64,000 nucleotides of DNA. Origin: an uncultured Oscillospiraceae bacterium (GTDB taxonomy: Bacteria > Bacillota > Clostridia > Oscillospirales > Ruminococcaceae). Shown here piece after piece: positions 33,872 through 43,366 of the stretch (its first letter is position 1; every line of letters starts with the position of its first letter). The DNA lies in assembly GCA_934462925.1 (NCBI GenBank), contig CAKSIT010000005.1:62001-126000 (forward strand). The letters are read 5' to 3'. The position numbers were made by a program, and so were the translations under genes. The notes below the pieces were generated by a model, which did no database searches, was not told where the DNA came from, and saw nothing but the letters and a program-made list of their open reading frames with translations.

Positions 33872-36800
33872 GTGTTCAGCACCTCCTTCATGCGCGAGAA
33901 TTGATTCCGCGTCTGTCTGTATATTGTCTTTGCGTCCAGCGACTTCGGCGAGGTGATGTTCTGCGTAAAGACTATGCTGTTAGCGCCGCGTTTGTCAGAA
34001 ATATCATTCTGCGCCAGAACTCTCTCGCGGGCGGCGTTTAGGTTCGCGTTAATCCCGACTGCCTGTTCGCGGCTCAGCATCGCGTCGATTTTTCCGGCGT
34101 TGTCGCTAATCTCCGAAAGGTCGAGTACGGGACGTATTGTCGGCTGAATATCAGCGTTGCCGTTCACGATGTCCGATACCCTGCTTATCGCAGAGTTTAT
34201 GCCGTTCTTCGCGGCATCTCCGACATCAGCGCCCGTAGAGTAGGAAATATCAGCATAACTCTCAAGCGCCTCTACGAACCCTTTACCCGTAAACGCTCCT
34301 ATTGAGCGGAACACACGCGACGGGGAGTGAATATCAAGCTCGTCGCGTACTGCGTCCGCCGAAGCCGAAGCCATCTCGCGCGCCGCAAGCTGCGCCTCGT
34401 AAATATAACTGCGTATACCCTCGATAAAGCCGTCCAGCATATTCTTTCCAAGAATGCGGAACGAATCCGTACTCTCTTTTGCCGCTGCAATTGCCTTGTC
34501 GAACGCTTCCTTGAACGCCTCGGATATCTTACCCGCATTTGCGGTCACTTCTTCGCCCGCCCGCTTTATCATTGTTCCAATCGCCGAGCGCATGCTTTTC
34601 GATGTATCGTCGCCCGAGAATATCTCGGCAAAGCTGGTCACACTCTTTTCCGCTGCAGATTCAAGCGTGTCTGAAAGCGAGTTAAGACCCGTTAAATCGT
34701 CGTCCTTTATGCTGTTGCTGAGGTCGAGTATCTTCTGTACCGTGTTTGTGGCTGCTGAAATATCAACCCCATCAAGAGAGTCCGAGAATTTCACGGTGTG
34801 TTTTGCAATATCAGTAAGCGCGTCGCCGAAATCCGATACGTCTATTTTTTCAGGGACAAACGTCGTCATCTCCGCAAGCGTTTTGCCTGCTTCAGAGGCA
34901 GTTTTTACCGCCTCTACATCGAGACCGACCACGTTATCGGACATCTTTTTAATGCCCGAGCCGAACTCGGCTATCTCATCCCCAAAGTGCGAAAGACTCT
35001 GTTTGCCTGCAAACCATTGTGCCACACCCTCGTCGCTCGGAATAACAGTAGTCATTTCAGCAAGCGCCTTGCCCGCCTCAACAGCGGTCTTCACGCCCTC
35101 AACGTTTATGCCGACGATTTTATTTGAAAAATCATTCAGACTTGCGCCGAAGCTTACAATGTCATCACCAAACTTAGAAAGGCTGTTTTCGCCCGCAAAC
35201 CAGCCTGCAACGCCCTTTTCATTAGGTATCGTATCGGCCATTTCAGCGAGCGTTTTTCCCGCTTCAGCAGCCGCCTTAACGCTTTCAGGAGAAATATCAG
35301 CAACCTCGTCAGAGAATGCAGAAAGCCCCTTTCCAAGTTCGACAATATCATTGCCAAACTTAGAAATACTGTTTTCACCCGCGAACCAGCTGGCAACACC
35401 TCCTTCATTAGGTATCGTATCAGCCATTTCAGCAAGTGTTTTTCCTGCTTCAGCAGCCGCCTTAACGCTTTCGGGCGAAATATCGGCAACCTCATTTGAG
35501 AATGCCGAAAGCCCGCTTCCCAGCTTAATAATATCATCGCCAAACTTAGAAATGCTGTTTTCGCCGGCAAACCATCCTGCGACGCCCCCCTCGTTGGGAA
35601 TAGTCGAGGTCATTTCAGAAAGCGTTTTTCCTGCTTCAGCAGCCGCCTTAACGCTTTCGGGCGAAATATCAGCAACCTCATCGGAGAATAGCGCAAGACC
35701 CCTTCCAAGTTCAATAATATCATTACCAAACTTAGAAATGCTGTTCTCTCCCGCAAACCAGCTTGCAACACCGCCCTCGTTTGGTATAGTAGCGGTCATT
35801 TCTGCCAATGCTTTGCCCGCATCGGAAGCCGCTTTTATGTTCTCGGGTGAAATATCAGCAACCTCGTCAGAGAATGCAGAAAGCCCCTTTCCAAGTTCAA
35901 CAATATCGTTGCCAAACTTAGAAACGCTGTTTTCTCCCGCGAACCAGCTTGCGACGCCACCCTCGTTCGGAATGACGGAAGTCATTTCGGCAAGCGCCCG
36001 CGCAGCTTCCGCCGCGTTCATGACATTCGCTCCGTCAAGTCCCGAAACGCTCTCAGAGAACGCAACGAGCGACGGACCCAGCTCTGCAATATCCTTTCCG
36101 AAGTCAGCAATCGAAGACTTTCCGCCCACAAACGCCGCCATTCCCTGTAAGAAATCAGCAGCTGTAAGCGCTAAGATAGCGCCGCTCAGAGCAAGTACGC
36201 CCTGCAGAACGTCGTCGTCCACGCTTTTCATCACGCTGAGGAACGGAGAAACACCCTCGGCAAACGCAGAAAGGTCCTCCGCCATCTTCGGAAGCCCCGC
36301 AGTAAATCCCTCTCCGATACCGCTCACAAGACTTCCGACAAACCTGCCGATAGCGCTCCCGATAATAGTGAGAATATCAGCGCCGCCGCTAATGAAGTCG
36401 TCAAAGCCCGGTATCATCGCAAGTCCGCCGAGCGCCGAAAGAATAGCCGTAATTCCGAGTATCGCAACTGCAATTCCCGCAATACCCTTTGCCATTCCCG
36501 TGAGCGATACCTTTTCAATTATACCGGATATCTTTCCCACAGCAGCAACTACGCCGACTACGGAAAGAAGTCCTGTTATTACCCGGTCAAGATCGCTTGT
36601 TATCGCCGAGGAAAGACCCTCGATAACGCTCCCTATAAATGCACCGATAATCGAACCGATTTTAACAAGGAGCGTTCCGCCTTGGTCGACAATCCACCCG
36701 AAGCCGGGTATCTGCGCAAGTCCGCCCATTATAACAAGCAGCGCCGTAAGTCCCCCTACAGCAATAGCAACTATGCCGAGCGTTTTCGCAGCCCCCGAAA

Positions 36801-39800
36801 TATCAGCGTCGCCGAATGCGTCCATAAGAGGCTTAAACGCCAACGCAATAGCCTCTATAGAGCTTATTGCGGTAAGTACCTGTGAAATATCACCGGGCAT
36901 AGCCGCTACAAACCCGTTTATGACGTTACCGACAAACGAACCAATAGCGTTTCCTATCTTAGAGAACAGCTTAGCGCCCTCGTCGATTATCCAGTCTATC
37001 CCCGGTATTTGCTGCAGCCCTCCCAGCGCCGCCAGTAATACAACCATTGCTCCTACGCAGGCAGCAAATCCCACGAGACCCTTGATAGCGCTTTTCGTAT
37101 CTATTGAAGATATAAGTTTTGCCGCGGCTGCAAGCGCAAGAAATACTCCCGCCACCGCAGTTATAGTTCCCATCAGCTTTTCTAGCCCGCCGCCCCCCAG
37201 CGCGTCGTCCAATGCCGTAAAGAACGATTGAAGCATGGAAACTGCTTTTTTCGTAAGCTCGGGAAGCCTCAACTCAAGCTTGTCCATTAGGGCAGACAGA
37301 ATATCAAACACAAGGTCGACGATTTTCGGCAAATAGTCCCTGAGTGACGTAAGCGCTTCAACCAACACCTTTACAAGCGTATCGGCAATAAGCGGAATAG
37401 TCCCCTGAAGCGAGTTGCACAATGCCCTCACCACTTCAGTCAGCGCATTACCTATAGAGCCAGCGCTCGAAGCTATGGAATCACACAGCGCCGTAATTAT
37501 CTCTCCTAGCGAAGAGGCTGCCACGACGAGACTTGCCGACAATGCCGTAAGACCGACCGAAGCGGCAATAAGGCCCGCCCCCGCAAGCGCCACTCCAACG
37601 CCGAAAAGCGCCATCGCGGCTGAGACCTTTATTATTGTACCTACCAACGGTTTCAGCACTACCGCCGAAATACCGATAACAGCAAACGCGCCCGCAAGAG
37701 CAAGTAACGCCGTACATAGCTGACCTATGTTCATTTTGCCAAGCGCCTTTATCTCAGGCACAAGCAAGCCAAGCGCCAACGAAGCCAGTATAAGCGACGC
37801 AGACGCGCCCGCAGTCTTTTTCATCAGGTTAAGACCGCCTGCAAATATCAATAACGAACCGCCAATGGCTGCAAGTCCTTTAGCTATACTCCCCCAGCTC
37901 ATTCCGCCAAGGTCCTTCATCGAAGCGGTAAGTATCGCTATAGCCCCTCCGACGATAACAAGCCCTGTGCCAATTCCTATAAGATTCTTCGGCATAAGCT
38001 TTACAGCAACAACTACCGCCGCCAGAGCGCCTGCCATTCCTGCAAGCCCCTTTGCAACACCCTCCCAGCTAAGTTTGGCAAGGTCCGCACATACCGAGGC
38101 GAATATCTTCATCGCCCCTGCTATTACAGCAAGCGCAATCCCTGTTGAGATTACTTTTTTAGCTTTTCCTGTAAGATTTACAAATAAGGTTATTTCGGCT
38201 AATATCCCAGCGATTCCTGCAAGACCCTTTCCTATGTTCTCCCAACTCATATCGGAGAAATCGGCAGCCGCAGAGGCAAGTATTTTGATTGCCGCCGCTG
38301 TGATTACTATTCCCGTAGCAGCACTTACAGCCCTCTTGCCAAATTTTGCAGTGTTGAGGAAAATATCAACCTCCGCCAGCAGCACCCCAACGCCCGCAAG
38401 TCCCTTGGCAAGTCCCGTCCAACTAAGCGCGGACAGGTCTTTACAAACCGATGCCATTATTTTAAGCGCTGTCGCAAGTACGACGAGTCCTGCAGCTCCT
38501 TTTACAGCCTTGCCTTTTATACTCGACAACGCTTTTACCGATATCACCAGCTCGGCGCACAGTACAGCTACACCTGTAAGACCTTTTGCCAGTTCGTCCC
38601 AGTCAAGCGATGATATGTTTTTCAACGCCGCAGATAATATCAATATTGCTGCGGACATTCCCATCATAGCCGTTATAGCCTTGGTCGTACCGTCAAGCTT
38701 GAGGTTCATTTTGTTGAATATCGCCAGCGATGCCATCAACTCTGTAAACAATACAGTCAGTCCCGCAAGCGAGCTTGCAAGTCTGTCCTCGTCTATCAGA
38801 GCCATTACAGCAAGGGACACCGCCAGAATTGCGATAGCCTTTGCAATTTTCATCAGCGTACCCGCCTTGAGTTGCTCCTGCCATGCAGAAAGACATCCTT
38901 TTACGCCGTCGAGAATACCGGTGACGCCGCCCAGAATATCATTGATACCGCCAAACGCGTCCGAAAAGCCTTTTGTGAACTTTTTTACGTTTATCAGTAT
39001 CCCTGCAAAGATTCCGCCGTTAATAATATCAATAACGCCCTTTATTCCGCCTGTGCTGAACGCGCTTGAAACGGCAGAACCAAGCTTTTTCCCCAGTGTA
39101 ACAACTGCCTTGCCAAGTTTAACCGCCAACGTGAACAGTCCGCTGAATATGTTCTCAAGCGAGGTATAATCAGCGGTTTTAAGTTTAGCCGCAAGCGCTG
39201 TCTTAAGCACTTGTATCTTCTCTGCTATCTTACCGACAACATCTGCGACCTTGTCCGCGCCCTTTGCGAAAATATCGTTTTCATTCACCGCGTCGCGCAG
39301 CGAAGTAAGCCATTTCCCAACGGAAACCGCCGCGTCGAGCAGCACGCCCGTTACACCCGAGAAATTCTTTGCAATTCTCACAGCGCCGGATATCAGCGCT
39401 TTTATCGCCGTAATGACGATGCTGAACACCGAAAAAACGCCCTTAAAGGTAGCCCTTATCTTTTCCGCTGTTTCGTCGCTTATTTTGAGCTTCGCGGTAA
39501 AATCTTTAACCCTCTCGGTAATCTCGGCAAGCCGTTCTGCGGTTATCGGCGGAAAAATATCATGGAATGCTTCCTTTACGGGAGTTATGACCGCCGCCGC
39601 AGCGTCCCATGTGTTCCAGAACGCCTCTATAAGGCTGTTCCTTCCGCCAAGCTCCTTCCATCCGCTGAGAACCTCGTTGCGCGCTTCGCCGCTCGCTGCG
39701 AAAACATCATACATTGCGTTCGCAAGGTCGGTCCACAGTTTGGTAGCTTCTTCCTGATTACCGAAGATTATCTCAAAGGTGTTCATCCACCCTGTTGATA

Positions 39801-40824
39801 CGGCGTCCTTTACGGAGTCCACGGCGTCGTTCCATGTACGGGCCTCCTGCGCCGCCTTGAACGCTTTCAGACCAAATTCGTCAACCGAATCGCCAAGCTC
39901 CGAAATAGCCTGTGAAGCGGTTATCCCCTTCTCGTTGGAATAGTCGTATATCTGGTCAACGGCCGCTGAATAATCGCTGAACACCTTCATCATGACATCA
40001 GAGGTAAACCAAGCGTCCTGCGTCAGGTGTTCCGCAAACTGAGAATTCTCAAACGCGCCCTGATTGTTCACAAGCGAGGTATACGTGCCGTCCACATTCT
40101 TTTGCAGCGTACCCAGCGCCACGCCCGCGTCAAGACACTTCTGTCGGAATTCCGCAGTATCCATCGAAGCATTTTGAATGGACTGATAGTCCTCCTTGCG
40201 CATAACGCCCGCGCCCATTGCCTGCGAAAGCTGGTACATCGCATTGCTTGCCGTACTCGCATTCTGTCCCGAAAGAGCTGCCCAGTTCGCAATACCTTCC
40301 ATCGCCGTGACCGACGTTTCAAGGCCCTGCCCCGTAGCGGTGAACTTTGCAATGTTCGCTACCATATCGGTAAAGTTGTAACTGGTTTCATCAGTAAACC
40401 AGTTCAGGCGCGAAAGCTGCTCGTTTACCGTTTCAAGTGCGTATCCCTGAGATACCAGAGTAGCTACGGAGGAGGTCTTGCTTCCGAACTTTTCCCAACC
40501 CGCGGATATCTGGTCTACCGACAGCGATTTTACAAGCTGTTTTCCCGTGTTTATCGCAGAGTTTGTAATGTTCGCAAGAGCCGTAACACCGATGACGTTG
40601 AGCGCAGAAAACTTGTCCCCTACAGCGCTTACCGCGTTTACGAGGGGCGTGAGGTCGAGTTTTTGCGCCGCTTTATCAACGTCGTTCAACGCGTCCTTTG
40701 CCCCGTCGAGCTTCAGCGCCTGTTTAAGCTTCCCAAGAGTGGAAATGCTGCGCTCCGCATTTTTTTCAAACCGCCTGTTGTCAAACGACATTTCGACGAC
40801 GCGTTCGTCAATTTCGGTACTCAT
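33868..40824 (-). CDS. Tail tape measure protein (2318 aa)
   Basis: ATG 40824 with GGAGG upstream (MSTEIDERVVEMSFDNRRFE). N-terminal coiled-coil region, then hydrophobic repeats of about 66 residues built on LSWxGLAKGLAGVAxLLAE (about 730-1060), consistent with the membrane/ejection function. At about 1590-1990 lie some seven near-identical 62-aa repeats (F-S-D-E-V-A-D-I-S-P-E-S-V-K-A-A..., period 186 bp). At roughly 0.15 nm per residue this predicts a long tail of about 350 nm, if the usual rule holds. The last part (HSPSRVFRSIGAFTGKGFVE) is the conserved tape-measure end. Confidence 0.95.
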   Translation of the reverse strand: MSTEIDERVVEMSFDNRRFEKNAERSISTLGKLKQALKLDGAKDALNDVDKAAQKLDLTPLVNAVSAVGDKFSALNVIGVTALANITNSAINTGKQLVKSLSVDQISAGWEKFGSKTSSVATLVSQGYALETVNEQLSRLNWFTDETSYNFTDMVANIAKFTATGQGLETSVTAMEGIANWAALSGQNASTASNAMYQLSQAMGAGVMRKEDYQSIQNASMDTAEFRQKCLDAGVALGTLQKNVDGTYTSLVNNQGAFENSQFAEHLTQDAWFTSDVMMKVFSDYSAAVDQIYDYSNEKGITASQAISELGDSVDEFGLKAFKAAQEARTWNDAVDSVKDAVSTGWMNTFEIIFGNQEEATKLWTDLANAMYDVFAASGEARNEVLSGWKELGGRNSLIEAFWNTWDAAAAVITPVKEAFHDIFPPITAERLAEITERVKDFTAKLKISDETAEKIRATFKGVFSVFSIVITAIKALISGAVRIAKNFSGVTGVLLDAAVSVGKWLTSLRDAVNENDIFAKGADKVADVVGKIAEKIQVLKTALAAKLKTADYTSLENIFSGLFTLAVKLGKAVVTLGKKLGSAVSSAFSTGGIKGVIDIINGGIFAGILINVKKFTKGFSDAFGGINDILGGVTGILDGVKGCLSAWQEQLKAGTLMKIAKAIAILAVSLAVMALIDEDRLASSLAGLTVLFTELMASLAIFNKMNLKLDGTTKAITAMMGMSAAILILSAALKNISSLDWDELAKGLTGVAVLCAELVISVKALSSIKGKAVKGAAGLVVLATALKIMASVCKDLSALSWTGLAKGLAGVGVLLAEVDIFLNTAKFGKRAVSAATGIVITAAAIKILASAAADFSDMSWENIGKGLAGIAGILAEITLFVNLTGKAKKVISTGIALAVIAGAMKIFASVCADLAKLSWEGVAKGLAGMAGALAAVVVAVKLMPKNLIGIGTGLVIVGGAIAILTASMKDLGGMSWGSIAKGLAAIGGSLLIFAGGLNLMKKTAGASASLILASLALGLLVPEIKALGKMNIGQLCTALLALAGAFAVIGISAVVLKPLVGTIIKVSAAMALFGVGVALAGAGLIAASVGLTALSASLVVAASSLGEIITALCDSIASSAGSIGNALTEVVRALCNSLQGTIPLIADTLVKVLVEALTSLRDYLPKIVDLVFDILSALMDKLELRLPELTKKAVSMLQSFFTALDDALGGGGLEKLMGTITAVAGVFLALAAAAKLISSIDTKSAIKGLVGFAACVGAMVVLLAALGGLQQIPGIDWIIDEGAKLFSKIGNAIGSFVGNVINGFVAAMPGDISQVLTAISSIEAIALAFKPLMDAFGDADISGAAKTLGIVAIAVGGLTALLVIMGGLAQIPGFGWIVDQGGTLLVKIGSIIGAFIGSVIEGLSSAITSDLDRVITGLLSVVGVVAAVGKISGIIEKVSLTGMAKGIAGIAVAILGITAILSALGGLAMIPGFDDFISGGADILTIIGSAIGRFVGSLVSGIGEGFTAGLPKMAEDLSAFAEGVSPFLSVMKSVDDDVLQGVLALSGAILALTAADFLQGMAAFVGGKSSIADFGKDIAELGPSLVAFSESVSGLDGANVMNAAEAARALAEMTSVIPNEGGVASWFAGENSVSKFGNDIVELGKGLSAFSDEVADISPENIKAASDAGKALAEMTATIPNEGGVASWFAGENSISKFGNDIIELGRGLALFSDEVADISPESVKAAAEAGKTLSEMTSTIPNEGGVAGWFAGENSISKFGDDIIKLGSGLSAFSNEVADISPESVKAAAEAGKTLAEMADTIPNEGGVASWFAGENSISKFGNDIVELGKGLSAFSDEVADISPESVKAAAEAGKTLAEMADTIPNEKGVAGWFAGENSLSKFGDDIVSFGASLNDFSNKIVGINVEGVKTAVEAGKALAEMTTVIPSDEGVAQWFAGKQSLSHFGDEIAEFGSGIKKMSDNVVGLDVEAVKTASEAGKTLAEMTTFVPEKIDVSDFGDALTDIAKHTVKFSDSLDGVDISAATNTVQKILDLSNSIKDDDLTGLNSLSDTLESAAEKSVTSFAEIFSGDDTSKSMRSAIGTMIKRAGEEVTANAGKISEAFKEAFDKAIAAAKESTDSFRILGKNMLDGFIEGIRSYIYEAQLAAREMASASADAVRDELDIHSPSRVFRSIGAFTGKGFVEALESYADISYSTGADVGDAAKNGINSAISRVSDIVNGNADIQPTIRPVLDLSEISDNAGKIDAMLSREQAVGINANLNAARERVLAQNDISDKRGANSIVFTQNITSPKSLDAKTIYRQTRNQFSRMKEVLNT

Positions 40825-41198
40825 CTTTTCTTTACCTCCTCCCAAGCCATTGCTGCCATTTTATCAAATATCGGCTGTATCGCAGGGTTGATGTAGTCCC
40901 GCCCCTGAACCCAGCCGCCGTTTTTTGTAGCGTGTCCGTATTGCAGAACTATCGCAATCGGCACTTCATTTTGAATGTTTGAGTTGCAAAAAGTGATTTT
41001 CAGCACCCCATTCTTTTTTTCCGTCTTGTAGTACCAGCTATCAGCAGTCCTGCCGGTAGCTACAGGTGTTGCGGCTGAAAGCGCCCTTACGCCCTCATGC
41101 CCGTATTTATCGAGAACTTTCATAGGCACTCCGTCCGCCGAGCGCTCCAAGAACTTCTCAAGATTTGAAAAATTACCCTTGTGCTTAAACTTTATCAT
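40821..41198 (-). CDS. HK97 gp10-like head-tail protein (125 aa)
   Basis: MIKFKHKGNFSNLEKFLERS starts the family pattern, followed by ATPVATGRTADSWYYKTEK, the core of gp10-like tail-completion/neck proteins, and VLQYGHATKNGGWVQGRDYI, also diagnostic. It normally lies among the head-tail connectors before the tail tube gene. Here it sits between endolysin and tape measure. ATG 41198 is preferred for the domain start. Confidence 0.8.
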   Translation of the reverse strand: MIKFKHKGNFSNLEKFLERSADGVPMKVLDKYGHEGVRALSAATPVATGRTADSWYYKTEKKNGVLKITFCNSNIQNEVPIAIVLQYGHATKNGGWVQGRDYINPAIQPIFDKMAAMAWEEVKKR

Positions 41199-41262
41199 TT
41201 CACAACCCTGCAAACAAAAAAGCCCGCCCGCCATAATTCGGCGAGCGAGCGTTGTGTAGAAC

Positions 41263-42069
41263 TTACTTCTTTTTCGACTTTGAACCCAGAATCCTGTTCA
41301 CCTCAGCCTGAACCTCGGCATAATCATAGCCCGCCGCAGTCAACGCCGCTTTCCTTGCAGCACCGAAGTACCACTTTCCCGCGATAACCTCCCGTGCAAT
41401 AACCCTTACAGGCTTAAGCGCCGCCTTTTTGTCGTACCTCGCGTACCACTCGGCAGTTTTCGTCGGGTAGTCTACGTAGCAGATATCAGAATCAATCTGC
41501 TTTCCCGCAGAATATCTAAGGCCGCTCTGCCATATCGTCTGCTTGTAATCGCAGTCGCATGAGCCGCCCCAGTGAGCGAGCCAGATATCAACCTTGCCCA
41601 CAAGGCGCTTCTTGTCCAGACGGTTTTCAAGCCAGTCGGGGTTGGTGTAAACGCCCGACGGATAGCCCAGTGTATTCATCTGCGAAATAAACGCCAGACA
41701 AATATCCGTCGTCATTGCCTTTCCGCCGTCAGCGATGAACAGTTCCTCAATATCAAAGAACACGGGGTATTCGGGTCTGCCGAACCTCTTGATTATCTGG
41801 GCGCAGTATGAAGCCTCCCGCTTTGCCTCGTCTACCGTACGAGCGCCGCTGTACCAGTAATATCCGAACGGAAGTCCGACCTCTCTGCAGCCGTTTACGT
41901 GTCTTGTACACATCTTGTCCGCATACTGCTTATGCGTGGCAGTACCCGTGTATCCCGCGCGAATCATCGCAAAACTGATACCGTCGTTCTTAAGCTTCCT
42001 GTAGTCCAGCCCTGTCTGACAGTAGGAAATATCAACACCGTGTATGTTCTTCTTCGGTTTAGTCGCCAT
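41263..42069 (-). CDS. Endolysin: GH25 muramidase with CPL-7 cell-wall repeat (268 aa)
   Basis: ATG 42069 has AAGGAGG nine bases upstream. GH25 catalytic parts are HGVDISYCQ (Asp), EYPVFFDIEE (Asp-x-Glu), SGVYTNPDWL and DIWLAHWGG. The C-terminal VIAREVIAGKWYFG...RKAALTAAGYDYAEVQAEVN is a CPL-7 (CW_7) wall-binding repeat. Cleaves peptidoglycan glycan bonds at lysis. The start overlaps the holin stop. Its place inside the tail module is unusual. Confidence 0.93.
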   Translation of the reverse strand: MATKPKKNIHGVDISYCQTGLDYRKLKNDGISFAMIRAGYTGTATHKQYADKMCTRHVNGCREVGLPFGYYWYSGARTVDEAKREASYCAQIIKRFGRPEYPVFFDIEELFIADGGKAMTTDICLAFISQMNTLGYPSGVYTNPDWLENRLDKKRLVGKVDIWLAHWGGSCDCDYKQTIWQSGLRYSAGKQIDSDICYVDYPTKTAEWYARYDKKAALKPVRVIAREVIAGKWYFGAARKAALTAAGYDYAEVQAEVNRILGSKSKKK

Positions 42070-42292
42070 CCTCGTCATCCTCCTTATTGTTATTTTCCTC
42101 AACGCGCACGCAGTCCACCAGTCCTTCGCCGAAAATATAAGCGACGACCGAACCGAGGCTCATTATGCAGCCCGACACCGTCTGCGCGCTGCTCTGCCTT
42201 CCGCCGAAAGCAAGTATAAGACCTGTGACAAGCGCTGCCACCGCAAGCCACAGTTTTCTGCTCGTAAGCTTTCTGATAAGCTGTTCTTTCAT
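42059..42292 (-). CDS. Holin (77 aa)
   Basis: A basic start (MKEQLIRKLTSRK) is followed by two membrane segments, LWLAVAALVTGLILAF and VSGCIMSLGSVVAYIFG, and an acidic tail (EENNNKEDDEDGD). Size, topology and overlap with the endolysin gene identify the holin that opens the membrane for lysis. Confidence 0.85.
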   Translation of the reverse strand: MKEQLIRKLTSRKLWLAVAALVTGLILAFGGRQSSAQTVSGCIMSLGSVVAYIFGEGLVDCVRVEENNNKEDDEDGD

Positions 42293-42312
42293 GCTTGTCC
42301 TCCTCGTATAAA

Positions 42313-42852
42313 TCAGCCCTTTGACCTCAAACGCTTTCTCCTCTGGGCGTTCAGTGCGGCGTTTCGTTCCATTATACTGCGTTGACTCTGTTTTTTCGGC
42401 GGACGGTTATTCCGCTCGCATACGCGTATCAGCGTAAGCAGCCTGTTCAAATGCCACTTCTGACACTCAAACGGTATGTTGAATGTCACCATCCAGTAGT
42501 AGATAACCTCGGCGGTTACTATTGAACGCCTACCCTGTTCAGGCTCTTTTGAAAACGTTGTCGCAGTCATCGGGTCTTCGATATATTTTTCTATCTGCAA
42601 AATATTCTCTGCCGTAAGGCAGGAAAAGACCTCCGCGGGTACGTTTTGCGTAAGCGTCATGCACTTGACGTAGTCGTCTATTTCCTCGCTGGTCTTTTCT
42701 GCCTTTGACAGAAAGGGCTTATGCCATCGCGCTTCCCATTTTGAAACGGAAACGAGGGAATGCTCGAGCTGAAGCGTCGTTTCCTTTGTGTAGACGAATT
42801 CTTCTTTTACCTCGTCCCATCTTTCCGTTTTCGGTACTGTTATCCACAGCAT
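42313..42852 (-). CDS. Tail assembly chaperone, second frame (179 aa)
   Basis: MLWITVPKTERWDEVKEEFV and the central KWEARWHKPFLS, VIYYWMVTFNIPFECQKWHL blocks match the conserved Firmicute phage protein that follows the first chaperone. Proteins here help load the tape measure. No slippery frameshift joining the two frames was evident; the genes are separated by nine bases. Confidence 0.7.
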   Translation of the reverse strand: MLWITVPKTERWDEVKEEFVYTKETTLQLEHSLVSVSKWEARWHKPFLSKAEKTSEEIDDYVKCMTLTQNVPAEVFSCLTAENILQIEKYIEDPMTATTFSKEPEQGRRSIVTAEVIYYWMVTFNIPFECQKWHLNRLLTLIRVCERNNRPPKKQSQRSIMERNAALNAQRRKRLRSKG

Positions 42853-42861
42853 GGTCGGTTA

Positions 42862-43266
42862 TCAGCCGTTTGTGGCGCTAAGAGCCATCGGCTGCGCAGA
42901 GGCTGACGCTGTTGCAGGCACGATAGCACTGAAGAAAGCAGCGCATTTCTTGTCGTCTGTAAGCAGTTCCATGAACAGCTTGGAGTACGCTTCAGACTGA
43001 ACAAACGCGTCGCGTACCTCGGCGTTCTTGATAAGGCGCTTGCCGTCGTCGCTCTTTACGCCGTATGCCTTGAGCATGAATTCCTTGACCTTGTTGACGA
43101 TAGCTCTGGCGTCGTTTCTATCGATTATTGCCTTTATTTCCTTCTCCAGTCCGTTCGGACTATCGAGTTCCATCTCAAGCAGTTCCGCCTGAGTGAGGTT
43201 GAAATAGAGCTTCTCGGTTCTTTTGATACCGTTGTAGTCGGTGTAATTAACAGTCTGTGTAAGCAT
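42862..43266 (-). CDS. Tail assembly chaperone, first (134 aa)
   Basis: ATG 43266 (MLTQTVNYTDYNGIKRTEKL) has AAAGGAAAG upstream. LYFNLTQAELLEMELDSPNG and the DGKRLIKNAEVRDAF block are typical of the gpG-like chaperone after the tail tube gene. The Ala/Ser-rich end is likely flexible. Confidence 0.75.
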   Translation of the reverse strand: MLTQTVNYTDYNGIKRTEKLYFNLTQAELLEMELDSPNGLEKEIKAIIDRNDARAIVNKVKEFMLKAYGVKSDDGKRLIKNAEVRDAFVQSEAYSKLFMELLTDDKKCAAFFSAIVPATASASAQPMALSATNG

Positions 43267-43299
43267 GATGTTCTTTCCTTTCGTAGATACAAAAATATA

Positions 43300-43326
43300 A
43301 CCCCGGCAGACCGTTTCCGCCGGGGT
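43300..43326 (-). terminator. Hairpin attenuator after the tail tube gene
   Basis: On the - strand ACCCCGGC-GGAAACGGTCT-GCCGGGGT followed by TATATTTTTG. It would make the tail tube protein more abundant than downstream chaperones. Confidence 0.7.
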
Positions 43327-43366
43327 AACTGATGTCCGCACGCTAAAGTCGAACGTGCATTTTGAA

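Noticed and set aside
34860..36060. Regular repeats as a CRISPR array
   Set aside because: The 186-bp period lies within an open frame and codes for protein repeats; there are no 25-40 bp repeats with unique spacers and no cas genes anywhere in the window.
34454..39169. 925-aa and 480-aa + strand frames (34454-37231, 37727-39169)
   Set aside because: Shadows of the tape measure gene. Their Ser/Ala/Pro repeats simply mirror its codon repeats.
42852..42870. Programmed frameshift joining the two tail chaperones
   Set aside because: The two genes are separate frames nine bases apart and I saw no slippery heptamer at the junction.
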